Shown piece by piece: positions 26,174 through 35,602 of a DNA stretch of 64,000 nt. Source of the DNA: Algoriphagus marinus (GTDB lineage Bacteria > Bacteroidota > Bacteroidia > Cytophagales > Cyclobacteriaceae). The DNA is taken from assembly GCF_001936475.1 (NCBI RefSeq), contig NZ_MSPQ01000002.1:310001-374000 (forward strand), given 5' to 3'. Under the pieces are notes generated by a model that saw nothing but the letters and a program-made list of their open reading frames with translations, was not told the origin of the DNA and searched no databases. The number at the start of each line of letters is the position of its first letter. Position 1 is the first letter of the stretch. A program made the translations under genes and the position numbers.

Positions 26174-28451
26174 AAACATACTCTTCTGTTTTTTGGCTGT
26201 TATCTCAGTCTCAGGATGCCAAATAAAAAAGCATATCCCTGAAGGAGAACTATTATATACCGGCGCTACACTTGAAATTGAAAAGCCAGAAGATTTGGAG
26301 GATTTCAAACTTGTTGAGGAAGAACTGAACGCCTTGCTAAGTCCGGAACCTAACTCGAAATTTTTAGGAATGTACTTTGGACTTTGGGCTCATTACAAAT
26401 CAGAAAAAGAAAAACCCGGCTTTATCAATCGCTTTTTGAACAAAACATTTGGACAAGAGCCTGTCTATTTCAGTCAAGTGAACCCATCTAGAACCGAGGA
26501 GCTCATTCTCAATCGGCTGGAAAGCAGAGGCTTTTTCTATGGCTCTGCCAGTTCTGAAGTAAACCGGAAAGAAAAGTTTGCTGATGTAAAATATGCGGCA
26601 AAAGTATCTCATCCCTACGTCTTAACAGAACTGCAACTTGATAGAGACTCTCTTCAAATTGAGCATGAAATACAAGAAATTATACAGCATACCGAATTAA
26701 AAGCAGGAAGCCGCTTTGATATAAACACTTTGAATCAAGAAAGAGATAGAATTGATGCAGTGCTAAAGCAAAGGGGGTATTACAACTTTAACAATGATTA
26801 TTTAATCTTTGAAGCTGACACGAATATTTCTGATTCTGCCAGATTGTTCAAACTCTATTTAAGACTTAAAACAAACGCCCCTGAAAATGGCCTTTTGCCT
26901 TATCAAGTGGATCAAATTCAGGTATTTCCTAATTACTCTTTAGATGAAAGTGGGGAAAAACTAGACACTGTAAGTCTTGAGGGAAAAGAATTTATCCAAG
27001 GCAATTTTGTCTTTAAACCAAAGCTGCTAAATGATTACATTCTTATCGAGCAAGGGAAGAGATATGATCCGACTAAATCTCGACTCTCTAGCAACCGATT
27101 AAGCTCCATTGGGAATTACAAATTTGTAAACCTTCGATATGAAGAATTGAATAAAAAAGATTCGCTTGGGCATCTAGCCGCTAGTTTTTACCTCTCGCCC
27201 ATGACGAAGAGATCTGTTCGAGCGGAACTTTTGGGAGTCTCTAAATCCAACAATTTTGCAGGCCCAGCGCTAAATCTAGTCTATAGAAACAGAAATATAT
27301 TCCATGGTGGAGAAACCTTCAATGTGACCGGTAATATTGGATATGAAATCCAAATCGCTGGTGGAGAAAATAGATCAAAATTACAATCGCTTCAACTTGG
27401 TCTAAAGGCTGATTTAATTTTCCCAAGAGTAATCTTCTTCGTCCCCATCAAAGAGAAGTTTAGCTATTCTGTGCCAAAAACTAAAATAAGTCTAGGTACA
27501 GAATATTTAAGCAGAGGAGGGTTATACAGGCTCAATTCATTTCTCACATCTTATGGCTACTTCTGGAATGCAAATCAATTTGCCTATCATGAAATCAATC
27601 CAATCAGCGTAAACATTGTAAATCTTTCCCAGTCTTCACCTGAGTTTGATGAAATACTGGAGAATAATCCCTTCCTGAAGAAAAGTTTTGAACAGAGTTT
27701 TATTGCCGGAATCAATTATACCTTCAATTACAATAAGATCAATGACCGATTCAGAACTCATGGGTATTTCTTTGGACTCGGTCTTGACTTCTCCGGCAAT
27801 ACACTTCATGGAATTGATAAACTTTTAGGAAAAGGTGATGGAAAGGTCTTAGGTCTTGAGTATGCCCAGTACGCCAAAATAGATTTAGACTTTCGATATC
27901 ACTTCAATTTCACAAATACCCAAACCATAGCCACCAGGCTGTTTGCCGGTGTAGGATTCCCTTTCAATAACTCCTCTTCGCTTCCTTTTTCCAAACAATA
28001 TTTCTCCGGTGGACCAAACAGTATCCGAGCTTTTAGAATTAGATCCATTGGCCCGGGGAGCTATAAACCAGAGGTAATTGATGACAATTCTTATTTTGAC
28101 CAGTCAGGTGATATTCGGCTGGAAGGAAATATTGAATACCGATTCCCAATGGTATCTTATCTGAAAGGAGCACTGTTCTTGGATGCAGGAAACATCTGGC
28201 TGATGAATGAAAATGAAGCATTGCCCGGAGGTAAATTCAGCTCAAGTTGGTGGAAAGAAATTGCGATGGGAACAGGTTTCGGGTTGAGAGTTGATATAGA
28301 GTTTTTTGTGATTCGGTTTGACATCGCCACCCCTTTGAGGAAACCGTTTTTACCAGAAGGCGAACGCTGGGGAAACTCATTCGATATTGGGAGCAAAACC
28401 TGGAGAAAAGAAAATCTGATCTTTAATTTTGCGATTGGATATCCATTTTAA
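26160..28451 (+). CDS. tamL: TamL, BamA/TamA-like outer-membrane lipoprotein
   Basis: A 763-aa Omp85-superfamily protein. A lipoprotein signal ends VSGC (Cys20), the feature that sets TamL of Bacteroidetes apart from TamA. Polypeptide-transport-associated (POTRA) domains span about 30-380, and a 16-strand barrel follows; SGGPNSIRAFRIRSIGPG near residue 620 is the conserved barrel motif of BamA (the (V/I)RGF-type loop). The ATG start overlaps tamB by 14 bp, so the two are translationally coupled. In Flavobacterium the TamL/TamB pair is reported as essential. Function here is inferred from family and neighbour. Confidence 0.9.
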   Translation: MKINKNILFCFLAVISVSGCQIKKHIPEGELLYTGATLEIEKPEDLEDFKLVEEELNALLSPEPNSKFLGMYFGLWAHYKSEKEKPGFINRFLNKTFGQEPVYFSQVNPSRTEELILNRLESRGFFYGSASSEVNRKEKFADVKYAAKVSHPYVLTELQLDRDSLQIEHEIQEIIQHTELKAGSRFDINTLNQERDRIDAVLKQRGYYNFNNDYLIFEADTNISDSARLFKLYLRLKTNAPENGLLPYQVDQIQVFPNYSLDESGEKLDTVSLEGKEFIQGNFVFKPKLLNDYILIEQGKRYDPTKSRLSSNRLSSIGNYKFVNLRYEELNKKDSLGHLAASFYLSPMTKRSVRAELLGVSKSNNFAGPALNLVYRNRNIFHGGETFNVTGNIGYEIQIAGGENRSKLQSLQLGLKADLIFPRVIFFVPIKEKFSYSVPKTKISLGTEYLSRGGLYRLNSFLTSYGYFWNANQFAYHEINPISVNIVNLSQSSPEFDEILENNPFLKKSFEQSFIAGINYTFNYNKINDRFRTHGYFFGLGLDFSGNTLHGIDKLLGKGDGKVLGLEYAQYAKIDLDFRYHFNFTNTQTIATRLFAGVGFPFNNSSSLPFSKQYFSGGPNSIRAFRIRSIGPGSYKPEVIDDNSYFDQSGDIRLEGNIEYRFPMVSYLKGALFLDAGNIWLMNENEALPGGKFSSSWWKEIAMGTGFGLRVDIEFFVIRFDIATPLRKPFLPEGERWGNSFDIGSKTWRKENLIFNFAIGYPF

Positions 28452-28584
28452 TTGACGCTTCCAAAAACAACAGCAGTTTCAATCTGGTAACCGGAGTAAT
28501 TAAGATAATTTAAAACTTCAAGAGTCTACAGAACTTTTCGCTTGGATTTAAAATCTCTAATTTACTTTTCAAATAATCCGGCAA

Positions 28585-30483
28585 ATGAAATTTCCTTCCA
28601 TAAATCAACTTCAAGAGGACTCCTTCCTAGCTGCCAAACGATTTCCACTCAGTCTGATTGCTGCACTAATTGGGACAGGAATAGCAATCTATCTGGTGGA
28701 ACTGGAGCTCTTTGAAGAAGAATTGGGGCTTGTAAATCTGCTTCTTACTGCAGCACTTGGCATCCCCTTGTTCTTCTGCCTTCGAATTCTAGGCGAGCAG
28801 CTGCAGCTATCCAAAAAAAATCAAACGCTGATTCAAATCGGAGGACTAGCATTTCTTGGATTAATCTATTGGAGTTTTCCGCAGGAACTCAGCTTTGACA
28901 CCAACCGCGCTCCTTATATCAGGTACCTGATCTACAATCTGACGATTCATCTTTTAGTAGCGATTTTACCTTTCTCTAAAAATAAAAGTCAGCTCGGTTT
29001 CTGGAATTACAACAAGGTGCTTTTTCTGCGACTTGTTTTAGGAGCTTTATATTCCGCTGTTATCTTCCTGGGAATCCTCTTCGCCTTACTTGCAATCATG
29101 GCTCTTTTTGATGCTAAGATTGACCCCAAAACTTTTGCTCAACTCTTTTTCTTCACCGTAGGCGTATTCAACACGTGGTTCTTTCTTGCTGGGATTCCAA
29201 GGGAATTCAAAAAGGAAATTTCCAAAGAAGAATATCCAAAAGGACTTCGTGTTTTTACTCAATTTGTACTGATCCCGCTTTTGCTTTGCTACTTGCTGAT
29301 ACTCTATGTTTACGGAGGAAAAATTATCCTGACTTGGGATTGGCCGCGAGGAATAGTAAGCTACATGATCATAGCCATTTCGGTTCTCGGCATTTTCACC
29401 AATCTATTACTTTTTCCTTCTCAGGAATTTAAAGAAAGTGGCTGGATCAAACTCTTCTACAAGACCTTTTACTTCCTGCTATTTCCATTGATCATTTTAC
29501 TGTTTTTCGCCATTGGGATCCGAATCGAGGAATATGGTCTGACCGTAAATCGTTACATTATTGCCCTTCTTGGTATTTGGCTAAGCTTTATCGCTATTTA
29601 TTTCTCATTTGGAAAAAAAGACATAAAAGTCATCCCGATCTCCCTAGCATCTTTTATGATTTTTGCCTCATTTGGTCCTTGGGGCATGTTTAGCCTGAGT
29701 GCATTGAATCAAACCAACCGACTCATTCGTGTTTTGGAGAAAAATGAGTTGCTTGTTGATGGAAAAATTCAAAATGAGACCCAATGGGAAATCAGCGAAA
29801 AAGGTGCAATTAAACCCATCGGAACCCGTGAGGAAATAAAACTAGATCAGGAAAGCTTGAAAGAAGTGAATTCAATCATCCAATACCTGGGGGATTATCA
29901 TGGTTTGGGAGATTTGGAACCTTGGTTTGATCAGGATTTGAAATCAATACTTGAAACTTCTGCCGAAAATTCAAAGTCAAAAAAACCCACTTTGGAACTG
30001 GATGAGCTTTTTATCAAATCCATGGGACTGGACTACATTCCTTCCTATGAATTAGGAAATGATCAGGCAGAAACAAAGCCACTAAATTTTATAGCCATAG
30101 GAGAATTCAGGTATTCAATTAAAGACTTTGAAGAGTTGATTAAGTTCGAAGCTAGCAGATATTCCACTGATAAATCAGAGGAAAACGACTTTGCACTTTA
30201 TCTTGATAAAGAAGGTGAATCAATATTGGTAATAATTTCAAATGGTCAAGAAAGTCGGATCGAATTGAAACAGTTTATCCAAGAGTTACAACTACTCTAC
30301 ACGAATTCTTACAGTACTGTAGAATGGGAAGACTTGAGGTTTGAATATAATTCCGAAGAACTCAAGCTTGTTCTGTTTTTTGAAAATATCGATGCGCGTA
30401 TCCAAGAAGGAGAATTGATTATCGAATCATTGAATGGCTTTGCCCTGATAGGAAAACAAGATTTAAATCAAGAAAAACCATGA
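28585..30483 (+). CDS. DUF4153 domain membrane protein
   Basis: A 632-aa protein with about ten transmembrane segments in the first 370 residues (DUF4153: YIRYLIYNLTIHLLVAILPF, FFFTVGVFNTWFFLAGIPR), followed by a hydrophilic C-terminal domain of about 250 residues rich in Glu and Ser. The family is common in Bacteroidetes; its function is unknown. Its last codons overlap the start of the oxidoreductase gene (ATGA at 30480-30483), so the two are coupled. There is a 133-bp gap to tamL. Confidence 0.8.
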   Translation: MKFPSINQLQEDSFLAAKRFPLSLIAALIGTGIAIYLVELELFEEELGLVNLLLTAALGIPLFFCLRILGEQLQLSKKNQTLIQIGGLAFLGLIYWSFPQELSFDTNRAPYIRYLIYNLTIHLLVAILPFSKNKSQLGFWNYNKVLFLRLVLGALYSAVIFLGILFALLAIMALFDAKIDPKTFAQLFFFTVGVFNTWFFLAGIPREFKKEISKEEYPKGLRVFTQFVLIPLLLCYLLILYVYGGKIILTWDWPRGIVSYMIIAISVLGIFTNLLLFPSQEFKESGWIKLFYKTFYFLLFPLIILLFFAIGIRIEEYGLTVNRYIIALLGIWLSFIAIYFSFGKKDIKVIPISLASFMIFASFGPWGMFSLSALNQTNRLIRVLEKNELLVDGKIQNETQWEISEKGAIKPIGTREEIKLDQESLKEVNSIIQYLGDYHGLGDLEPWFDQDLKSILETSAENSKSKKPTLELDELFIKSMGLDYIPSYELGNDQAETKPLNFIAIGEFRYSIKDFEELIKFEASRYSTDKSEENDFALYLDKEGESILVIISNGQESRIELKQFIQELQLLYTNSYSTVEWEDLRFEYNSEELKLVLFFENIDARIQEGELIIESLNGFALIGKQDLNQEKP

Positions 30484-31484
30484 AGAAATTAGCTGATCAA
30501 GAGATCCGGTGGGGAATCCTAGGTGTAGGAAATGTTTGTGAAGTGAAATCTGCTCCTGCTATGCAACTGATTCCCAATAGCAAAATCGTCGCCGTGATGC
30601 GTAGAAATAAAGAAAAGGCGAAAGATTACGCCTCTCGACACCAGATCTCCAAATGGTATTCTGATGCCCAAGAGCTCATCCATGATCCGGAAGTCAACGC
30701 CATCTACATCGCTACTCCGCCAAATGCCCATCTAGAACTTTGTCGTTTGGTTGCGGAAGCCGGGAAGCCAGTTTACGTGGAAAAGCCGATGGCTAGAACG
30801 TTCTCGGAATGTCAGAAAATGATTGAAATCTGTGAACAGAACAATGTTCCGCTCTATGTAGCTTATTATCGAAGACGTCTTCCCCATTTCATGAAAATCA
30901 AGGAACTGATCGATTCAGGTGCAATTGGTTCGGTTCGAACGGTTCACATTGATCTCAAGCAAGCTTTAATACCCGGGCTTGTAGCTGGATCGGACGAGAA
31001 TTGGCGAATCGATCCGGAAATCGCCGGAGGAGGTTACTTTTTTGATTTGGCTTCGCATCAGCTCGACTTACTGGATTTCTTTTTTGGTCCCATTACGCAA
31101 GCTTCCGGATACTGCAGTAATCAGGGAAAAGCTTACCGAGCCGAGGATATTGTAGTTGGGAATTTCGTTTTTGAAAACGGAGTCTTGGGAAGTGGAAATT
31201 GGTGCTTTACGAGTGCAGAAGAATCGACTATTGATCAAATTATCATTTATGGAAACAAGGGAAAAATAAGTTTCGAGACTTTTGGAAAGGGCGAATTCCT
31301 TATGGAAATCGATGGTAAAAAGACTGAGCATTTCAGCTTTGAGCTGCCAAAGCATATTCAACAGCCTTTGATTGAAACCATCGTCGGTGATTTACTTGGA
31401 ACGGATGAGTGTCCAAGCACAGGAGTTTCTGGAGCACGGACCAATTGGGTGATGGATGAATTAACAAAAAGAAGAATTGGCTAA
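30480..31484 (+). CDS. Gfo/Idh/MocA family oxidoreductase
   Basis: A 334-aa NAD(P)-dependent oxidoreductase. The N-terminal Rossmann domain has GVGNVCEVKS (15-24); the family motif EKPM is at 101-104, with the lysine as the catalytic base; the substrate domain has GGGYFFDLASHQLD with a conserved His193. Substrates in this family are mostly sugars or inositols, and nothing here selects one. It starts within the last codon of the DUF4153 gene. Length is ordinary for the family. Confidence 0.9.
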   Translation: MKKLADQEIRWGILGVGNVCEVKSAPAMQLIPNSKIVAVMRRNKEKAKDYASRHQISKWYSDAQELIHDPEVNAIYIATPPNAHLELCRLVAEAGKPVYVEKPMARTFSECQKMIEICEQNNVPLYVAYYRRRLPHFMKIKELIDSGAIGSVRTVHIDLKQALIPGLVAGSDENWRIDPEIAGGGYFFDLASHQLDLLDFFFGPITQASGYCSNQGKAYRAEDIVVGNFVFENGVLGSGNWCFTSAEESTIDQIIIYGNKGKISFETFGKGEFLMEIDGKKTEHFSFELPKHIQQPLIETIVGDLLGTDECPSTGVSGARTNWVMDELTKRRIG

Positions 31485-31490
31485 TAGAAC

Positions 31491-31880
31491 TCAGGCTTTA
31501 TCCTCCACTTTCTGGTAAAGATCAAAGTCTATAATTATCTTCTGATTATCGATGATCAATTGGCGAAGAAAGAAATTCTTTAGTGTTTCTTCCTGTGGCA
31601 TTTGATCAAAATCGATATGAATCCGATCTGATTCTTTATCCCAGAACAGACCAGGCTTGTTCATTTTGACAAATCGATCCGCAAAAAAATTAACAACAGC
31701 ATTCATCTTATAGCTAAAAGTCAGTCTTCTTGGTTGTACCTCCTCCAATGAAAGTTTGATGCTTACTTTGGAGACCTTTACTTTTAGCTGATTATCTCCT
31801 AGAAATTCAATGCTCGGCTTTTTAGCAGAAAAATTCCCCGCCAATCGTTCAAGTTCATCTGAAGTAAATACCAAAAGCAT
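31491..31880 (-). CDS. hypothetical protein, 129 aa
   Basis: I do not recognise this family. The protein has no signal peptide and no membrane segment. It alternates short strands with basic and acidic residues (IEFLGDNQLKVKVSKVSIKL, HIDFDQMPQEETLKNFFL), suggesting a small soluble alpha/beta or beta-barrel domain. It is convergent with the oxidoreductase gene (6-bp gap) and divergent from the haem-binding gene. Coding potential is supported by the length, the sensible composition and the lack of any other frame here. Confidence 0.6.
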   Translation of the reverse strand: MLLVFTSDELERLAGNFSAKKPSIEFLGDNQLKVKVSKVSIKLSLEEVQPRRLTFSYKMNAVVNFFADRFVKMNKPGLFWDKESDRIHIDFDQMPQEETLKNFFLRQLIIDNQKIIIDFDLYQKVEDKA

Positions 31881-32037
31881 GGTTTAAAAATTTTGTTTTT
31901 ATCAATATTTTCGAATTTCTATTAAACTAATATCCATTAATTCAGTCAAAAAGACTAATTGGAATTCTTAAGAAAGTATTAAGAAAAAATAATGTGATTT
32001 TGAATTAAATTGAACTTCTATTCAAACCCCCAGAACC

Positions 32038-32532
32038 ATGCTAAAGAAAATCTCCATCGCCATTTTGATTCTATTTGTTGGAATCCAGTTTATTCCTTAC
32101 GAGAAAAACACCAGCAATGACCTGACATACGACATCTCAAAAAGCTACGATGTTCCGGATAATATTCAGACTATCTTCAAAAATGCATGTAATGATTGCC
32201 ATTCTAATAGTACGGTCTATCCTTGGTACAGTAAAATTGAACCCATCGGTTATTGGTTAAATGATCACATTGTAGACGGTAAGCGTCATTTGAATTTTTC
32301 CACATTTACCAAACTCCCGCTTGCTGTTCAAAACCATAAACTGGAAGAGACTATAGAGATGGTGGAGGAAGGTGAAATGCCTTTGGAAGATTACACCAAT
32401 TTTGGTCTTCATGCCGAAGCAAATTTGAGCGATGGACAACGTCAGGAAATCATCGACTGGGCCAAAGCTCAAATGGCAATGCTGGCAGCAACTTATCCAG
32501 CTGATAGCCTTGTCATGAAAAAAAGAGAATAA
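32038..32532 (+). CDS. haem-binding domain protein (Haem_bd, cytochrome c-like)
   Basis: A 164-aa exported protein: an N-terminal hydrophobic segment (AILILFVGIQFIP) acts as signal anchor, and the sequence ACNDCHSN contains the c-type haem motif CxxCH (Cys51, Cys54, His55). The following NSTVYPWYSKIEPIGYWLNDH and the HLNFSTF block are typical of the Haem_bd domain of Bacteroidetes. It should be a monohaem periplasmic or membrane-anchored electron carrier or sensor. Partners are not visible; neighbours are unrelated. Confidence 0.88.
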   Translation: MLKKISIAILILFVGIQFIPYEKNTSNDLTYDISKSYDVPDNIQTIFKNACNDCHSNSTVYPWYSKIEPIGYWLNDHIVDGKRHLNFSTFTKLPLAVQNHKLEETIEMVEEGEMPLEDYTNFGLHAEANLSDGQRQEIIDWAKAQMAMLAATYPADSLVMKKRE

Positions 32533-32538
32533 AAATTT

Positions 32539-33675
32539 TTAGGATGTGGTTGCTATCTTTTCACGGATAGCTTCTAAAATCTGAGCCTTTGGATTAAAAT
32601 TCTTGTCAAACAGTAAGGGGTAGTTTGTCCTACCTCTTACTGGCCAGTTATTTAGCCAGCTGGCTTTATCGTGCGTTCCCCAGAAGGTCACCCGACTGAT
32701 TTTATCACTATGCTTAGTATAAAGTTGGAAAATAGCTGCGTATCGCTGGCTCAGCTCCTTTTCTATTTCTAAAGGAAGACCATTTTCATAGGGATTATAC
32801 TCAGCTTGAAACTCATAAGTCTTGGCCAAATCTGCTCCTATCGCTTCTTTTGGACGCTTTAGCACGTCTACATCCAACTCTGTGATCATCACTTTGAATC
32901 CTGCTTCGTGAATATCAAGTATTCCTTTTTCGATTTCATTGATCGATGGGCTTCGAAGCATGTAATGTCCTTGCATCCCAATCCCATCTACTCGAATTCC
33001 CTCATCTCGCATTTCTTGCGCTAATTTTAAAATAGCAGCTCGTTTTTTTGAATTGAAGACATTGTAATCATTATAATACAATTCAGCGGTTGGATCCATT
33101 TCATGAGCTTTCCGAAAGGCGGTTTTGATAAAATCAACTCCAGCGATATCAAACCATTTTGAGTTTCTAAATTCCCCATTATCGGCTATGGCTTCATTGA
33201 CGACATCCCAACCATGGATTTTCCCTTTGTATCGACCTACTACGGCTTCGATATGATCTTCAAGAGTTTTAAGTAATTCTGCCTTTGTCTTTGGACTCCC
33301 ATCTACTTTTTCAAAAACCCAATCCGGAACCTGCTGATGCCAAGCTAGCGTATGACCGACTACGAAAGCATTCAATTTTTCTCCTAGGGCAACATACTGA
33401 TCTCCAAACTCAAAATCATATCGATCAGGTTCTGGATGAACTTTGATCCATTTGAGGCCATTCTCAGGACTGATACTGTTGAAGTGTTTTTTTAAGACCG
33501 GCAATGCACGCTCCTCTTGACCATTTACCTCTTTATAATTCAGGGCAGCACCTACCAGGAAATTTTCTGCAAACATTTCCTTCAACGATTGTTCGCTCGG
33601 AGATTGAAAAGCAAAAATCAAAATTGAAATCAATCCAAAAATGGCAAATACAGAATAGCGATTAGAATTTTTCAT
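32539..33675 (-). CDS. endo-1,4-beta-xylanase, GH10
   Basis: A 378-aa secreted glycoside hydrolase of family 10. A signal peptide or anchor lies at about 7-24. Catalytic acid/base Glu161 is in WDVVNEA and nucleophile Glu266 is in ITELDVD; HTLAWHQQVPDW (108-119) is the conserved substrate-cleft block. The enzyme cuts internal beta-1,4 xylan bonds. No carbohydrate-binding module or T9SS tail is present, and no SusC/SusD pair or other xylan genes lie near, so it is not part of a polysaccharide locus visible here. Convergent with the haem-binding gene (6 bp). Confidence 0.93.
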   Translation of the reverse strand: MKNSNRYSVFAIFGLISILIFAFQSPSEQSLKEMFAENFLVGAALNYKEVNGQEERALPVLKKHFNSISPENGLKWIKVHPEPDRYDFEFGDQYVALGEKLNAFVVGHTLAWHQQVPDWVFEKVDGSPKTKAELLKTLEDHIEAVVGRYKGKIHGWDVVNEAIADNGEFRNSKWFDIAGVDFIKTAFRKAHEMDPTAELYYNDYNVFNSKKRAAILKLAQEMRDEGIRVDGIGMQGHYMLRSPSINEIEKGILDIHEAGFKVMITELDVDVLKRPKEAIGADLAKTYEFQAEYNPYENGLPLEIEKELSQRYAAIFQLYTKHSDKISRVTFWGTHDKASWLNNWPVRGRTNYPLLFDKNFNPKAQILEAIREKIATTS

Positions 33676-34057
33676 GATTTTATTTTAAAGAGGAATTTCG
33701 ATTTTTTTTCTGAAAGACCAGTCTTTTCACTTCACTTACTTTTAGTTTTTTTCAATTCCACACATACTTCTTTGAATAAAAACTTTTGCAAAAAAATCTT
33801 AATATATTTTTTTGTTTAAGCGCTGTTTATAAATCATATTCTTAAGTGAATATTAAGAATTCAGAGCAACCTTCTTAAAATTATCATCGTTTCGAAAACC
33901 AATAGAGTGTTTATTTTAAAGAAGATTGAATTTTTGGCTCGATTTTAGTTTTAGTATGCATGCATCCTTTTTAGTGAAACCTGCATCTACAAAGCAAAAG
34001 GAAGCTGGAAAAAGAAAAGCCAACAACCAACTATTTCTCACCAAAACCACAAAAACT
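33676..34057. other. divergent intergenic region with AAGCGCT palindrome
   Basis: This 382-bp region separates the divergent xylanase and DUF6600 genes. A small palindrome AAGCGCT lies at 33818-33824 inside TTTAAGCGCTG; it could be a repressor operator, as LacI-type regulators bind similar symmetrical sites with a central CG. That is a guess. The upstream part of the DUF6600 frame (33926-34057) is not counted as coding. Confidence 0.35.
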
Positions 34058-35467
34058 ATGAAAACGCAAGACTTCAAAAAATGGACTAAGGCCTTGTTGG
34101 TTTTACTCTTGAGTTTTGGTTTCAGCAGCTTAAATCGAGCGGAAGCCAATCCTTACCCTGGTGTTTCTTTCCAAGTGTTTTATGATGAACTAGCTCCTTA
34201 TGGAGATTGGGTCATGGATCCAAATCAAGGATACATCTGGCTGCCTTATGCCGAGCAAGGCTTTCACCCTTATGGTTCCAATGGCCACTGGGCTATGACT
34301 TCCTATGGTAACACTTGGGTGTCCTATTATGATTGGGGCTGGGCTCCTTTTCACTACGGACGTTGGTATTTCGATAATTATTACCAGAGTTGGGCCTGGG
34401 TACCGGGTTATGAGTGGGGACCTGCCTGGGTAAATTGGAGAACCGGCGGTGGGTATTATGGTTGGGCACCTTTGGCTCCTGGCTTTTCGATCAATGTAGC
34501 AGTGAATTTACCAAGCTTCTATTTCGTATTTATCCCAAGAAATAGAATCTATCATCAGTATGCTCATCGATATTATGCTCCTTACCGCAATCGAGTTAGA
34601 ATCTATAATCAAACTACCATCATCAACAACACGGTGATTTACAACAATAATCGCTATGTCGCTGGACCAAATCGAAGAGAAATCGAGCGGGTTACCCGAA
34701 GATCGGTTCCGGTTTATCAAGTTCAGGCTTCTGACAGAGCTGGAAGAGCTGCTGTATCCAGAAACTCCATCAGTCTCTATAGACCTGAGCTTGAGAATAG
34801 CAGAAGCCGAAACGTAGAAGCTAGACCATCTCGAGTGCTAGATGCGAATACAGCTAGATCAGCAAGAAGTCAAGCTTCAGACCGATCGGTTTCCAACAGT
34901 TCACGATCAGCCAATTCAAGCCTGGGAAATACAACTGCACCCTCTAGTAGGTCTGACAGAACAGTAAGATCAAGCGCTCCCACTCAGGAATCACGTTCAT
35001 TCGAAACTAGACCTTTTGAAGATACGCGAAGCAAAACTTCGACTCCTTCACGAGAAAGCCAGGCTAGACCCCAAGTAGATGCCAATGGATCTAGAAGCTC
35101 AAGTCCTGTGGGAAGAACTTCACCAACTGTACAGCAAAGAACTCAAACGAGAACACAACCTTCTCAGCCTGCAGTACGATCAAATCAAGGCCAACGATCT
35201 ACTTCCTCAAGACCTGAAGCAAGACCGGCACAGACTCAGCGAAGTCAAGCGCCTCAACCTACAGTTCGGAATGCTCCCCAACAACGAAGCAGTTCTGAAG
35301 TGAGATCAAGTAGCCGAACTTCTCCTGCTAACTCCAGAGTAAGTACTCCTTCGAGTAATCAAAAGAGTGGATCTTCCCGAGTAAGCACTGCTCCTAGAAA
35401 GGAATCAAGTGCGAGTTCAACTTCGAGAAGCTCCTCTAGCAGAACAGTAAAACCAAAAGGAAATTAA
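34058..35467 (+). CDS. DUF6600 protein with long Arg/Ser/Gln-rich tail
   Basis: A 469-aa exported protein. The ATG at 34058 is preferred because it leads straight into a signal peptide (MKTQDFKKWTKALLVLLLSF...AEANP). Residues about 30-200 form the DUF6600 domain, full of Trp-Gly-Tyr motifs (YGDWVMDPNQGYIWLP, YYDWGWAPFHYGRW, WVPGYEWGPAWVNW). From about residue 240 the sequence is low-complexity: Ser, Arg, Gln, Thr and Pro, strongly basic and likely disordered. Function is unknown; a cell-surface or envelope protein is likely. A hairpin terminator follows at 35499-35533. Confidence 0.8.
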   Translation: MKTQDFKKWTKALLVLLLSFGFSSLNRAEANPYPGVSFQVFYDELAPYGDWVMDPNQGYIWLPYAEQGFHPYGSNGHWAMTSYGNTWVSYYDWGWAPFHYGRWYFDNYYQSWAWVPGYEWGPAWVNWRTGGGYYGWAPLAPGFSINVAVNLPSFYFVFIPRNRIYHQYAHRYYAPYRNRVRIYNQTTIINNTVIYNNNRYVAGPNRREIERVTRRSVPVYQVQASDRAGRAAVSRNSISLYRPELENSRSRNVEARPSRVLDANTARSARSQASDRSVSNSSRSANSSLGNTTAPSSRSDRTVRSSAPTQESRSFETRPFEDTRSKTSTPSRESQARPQVDANGSRSSSPVGRTSPTVQQRTQTRTQPSQPAVRSNQGQRSTSSRPEARPAQTQRSQAPQPTVRNAPQQRSSSEVRSSSRTSPANSRVSTPSSNQKSGSSRVSTAPRKESSASSTSRSSSSRTVKPKGN

Positions 35468-35498
35468 CCCTTCGAAAGACTAAACCAACTAATCACAA

Positions 35499-35533
35499 TA
35501 AAAGCATGGTAATTTTTATCATGCTTTTTTTTA
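35499..35533 (+). terminator. intrinsic terminator after DUF6600 gene
   Basis: Inverted repeat AAAGCATG ... CATGCTTT with a following run of eight T, 31 nt after the stop codon. Confidence 0.88.
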
Positions 35534-35602
35534 TTACTGCAGGGTCCAACACTTTTTCAAGGGTTTTTAAGTATCTTAAAACCTTAAAACCCATTCAACC
35601 CA

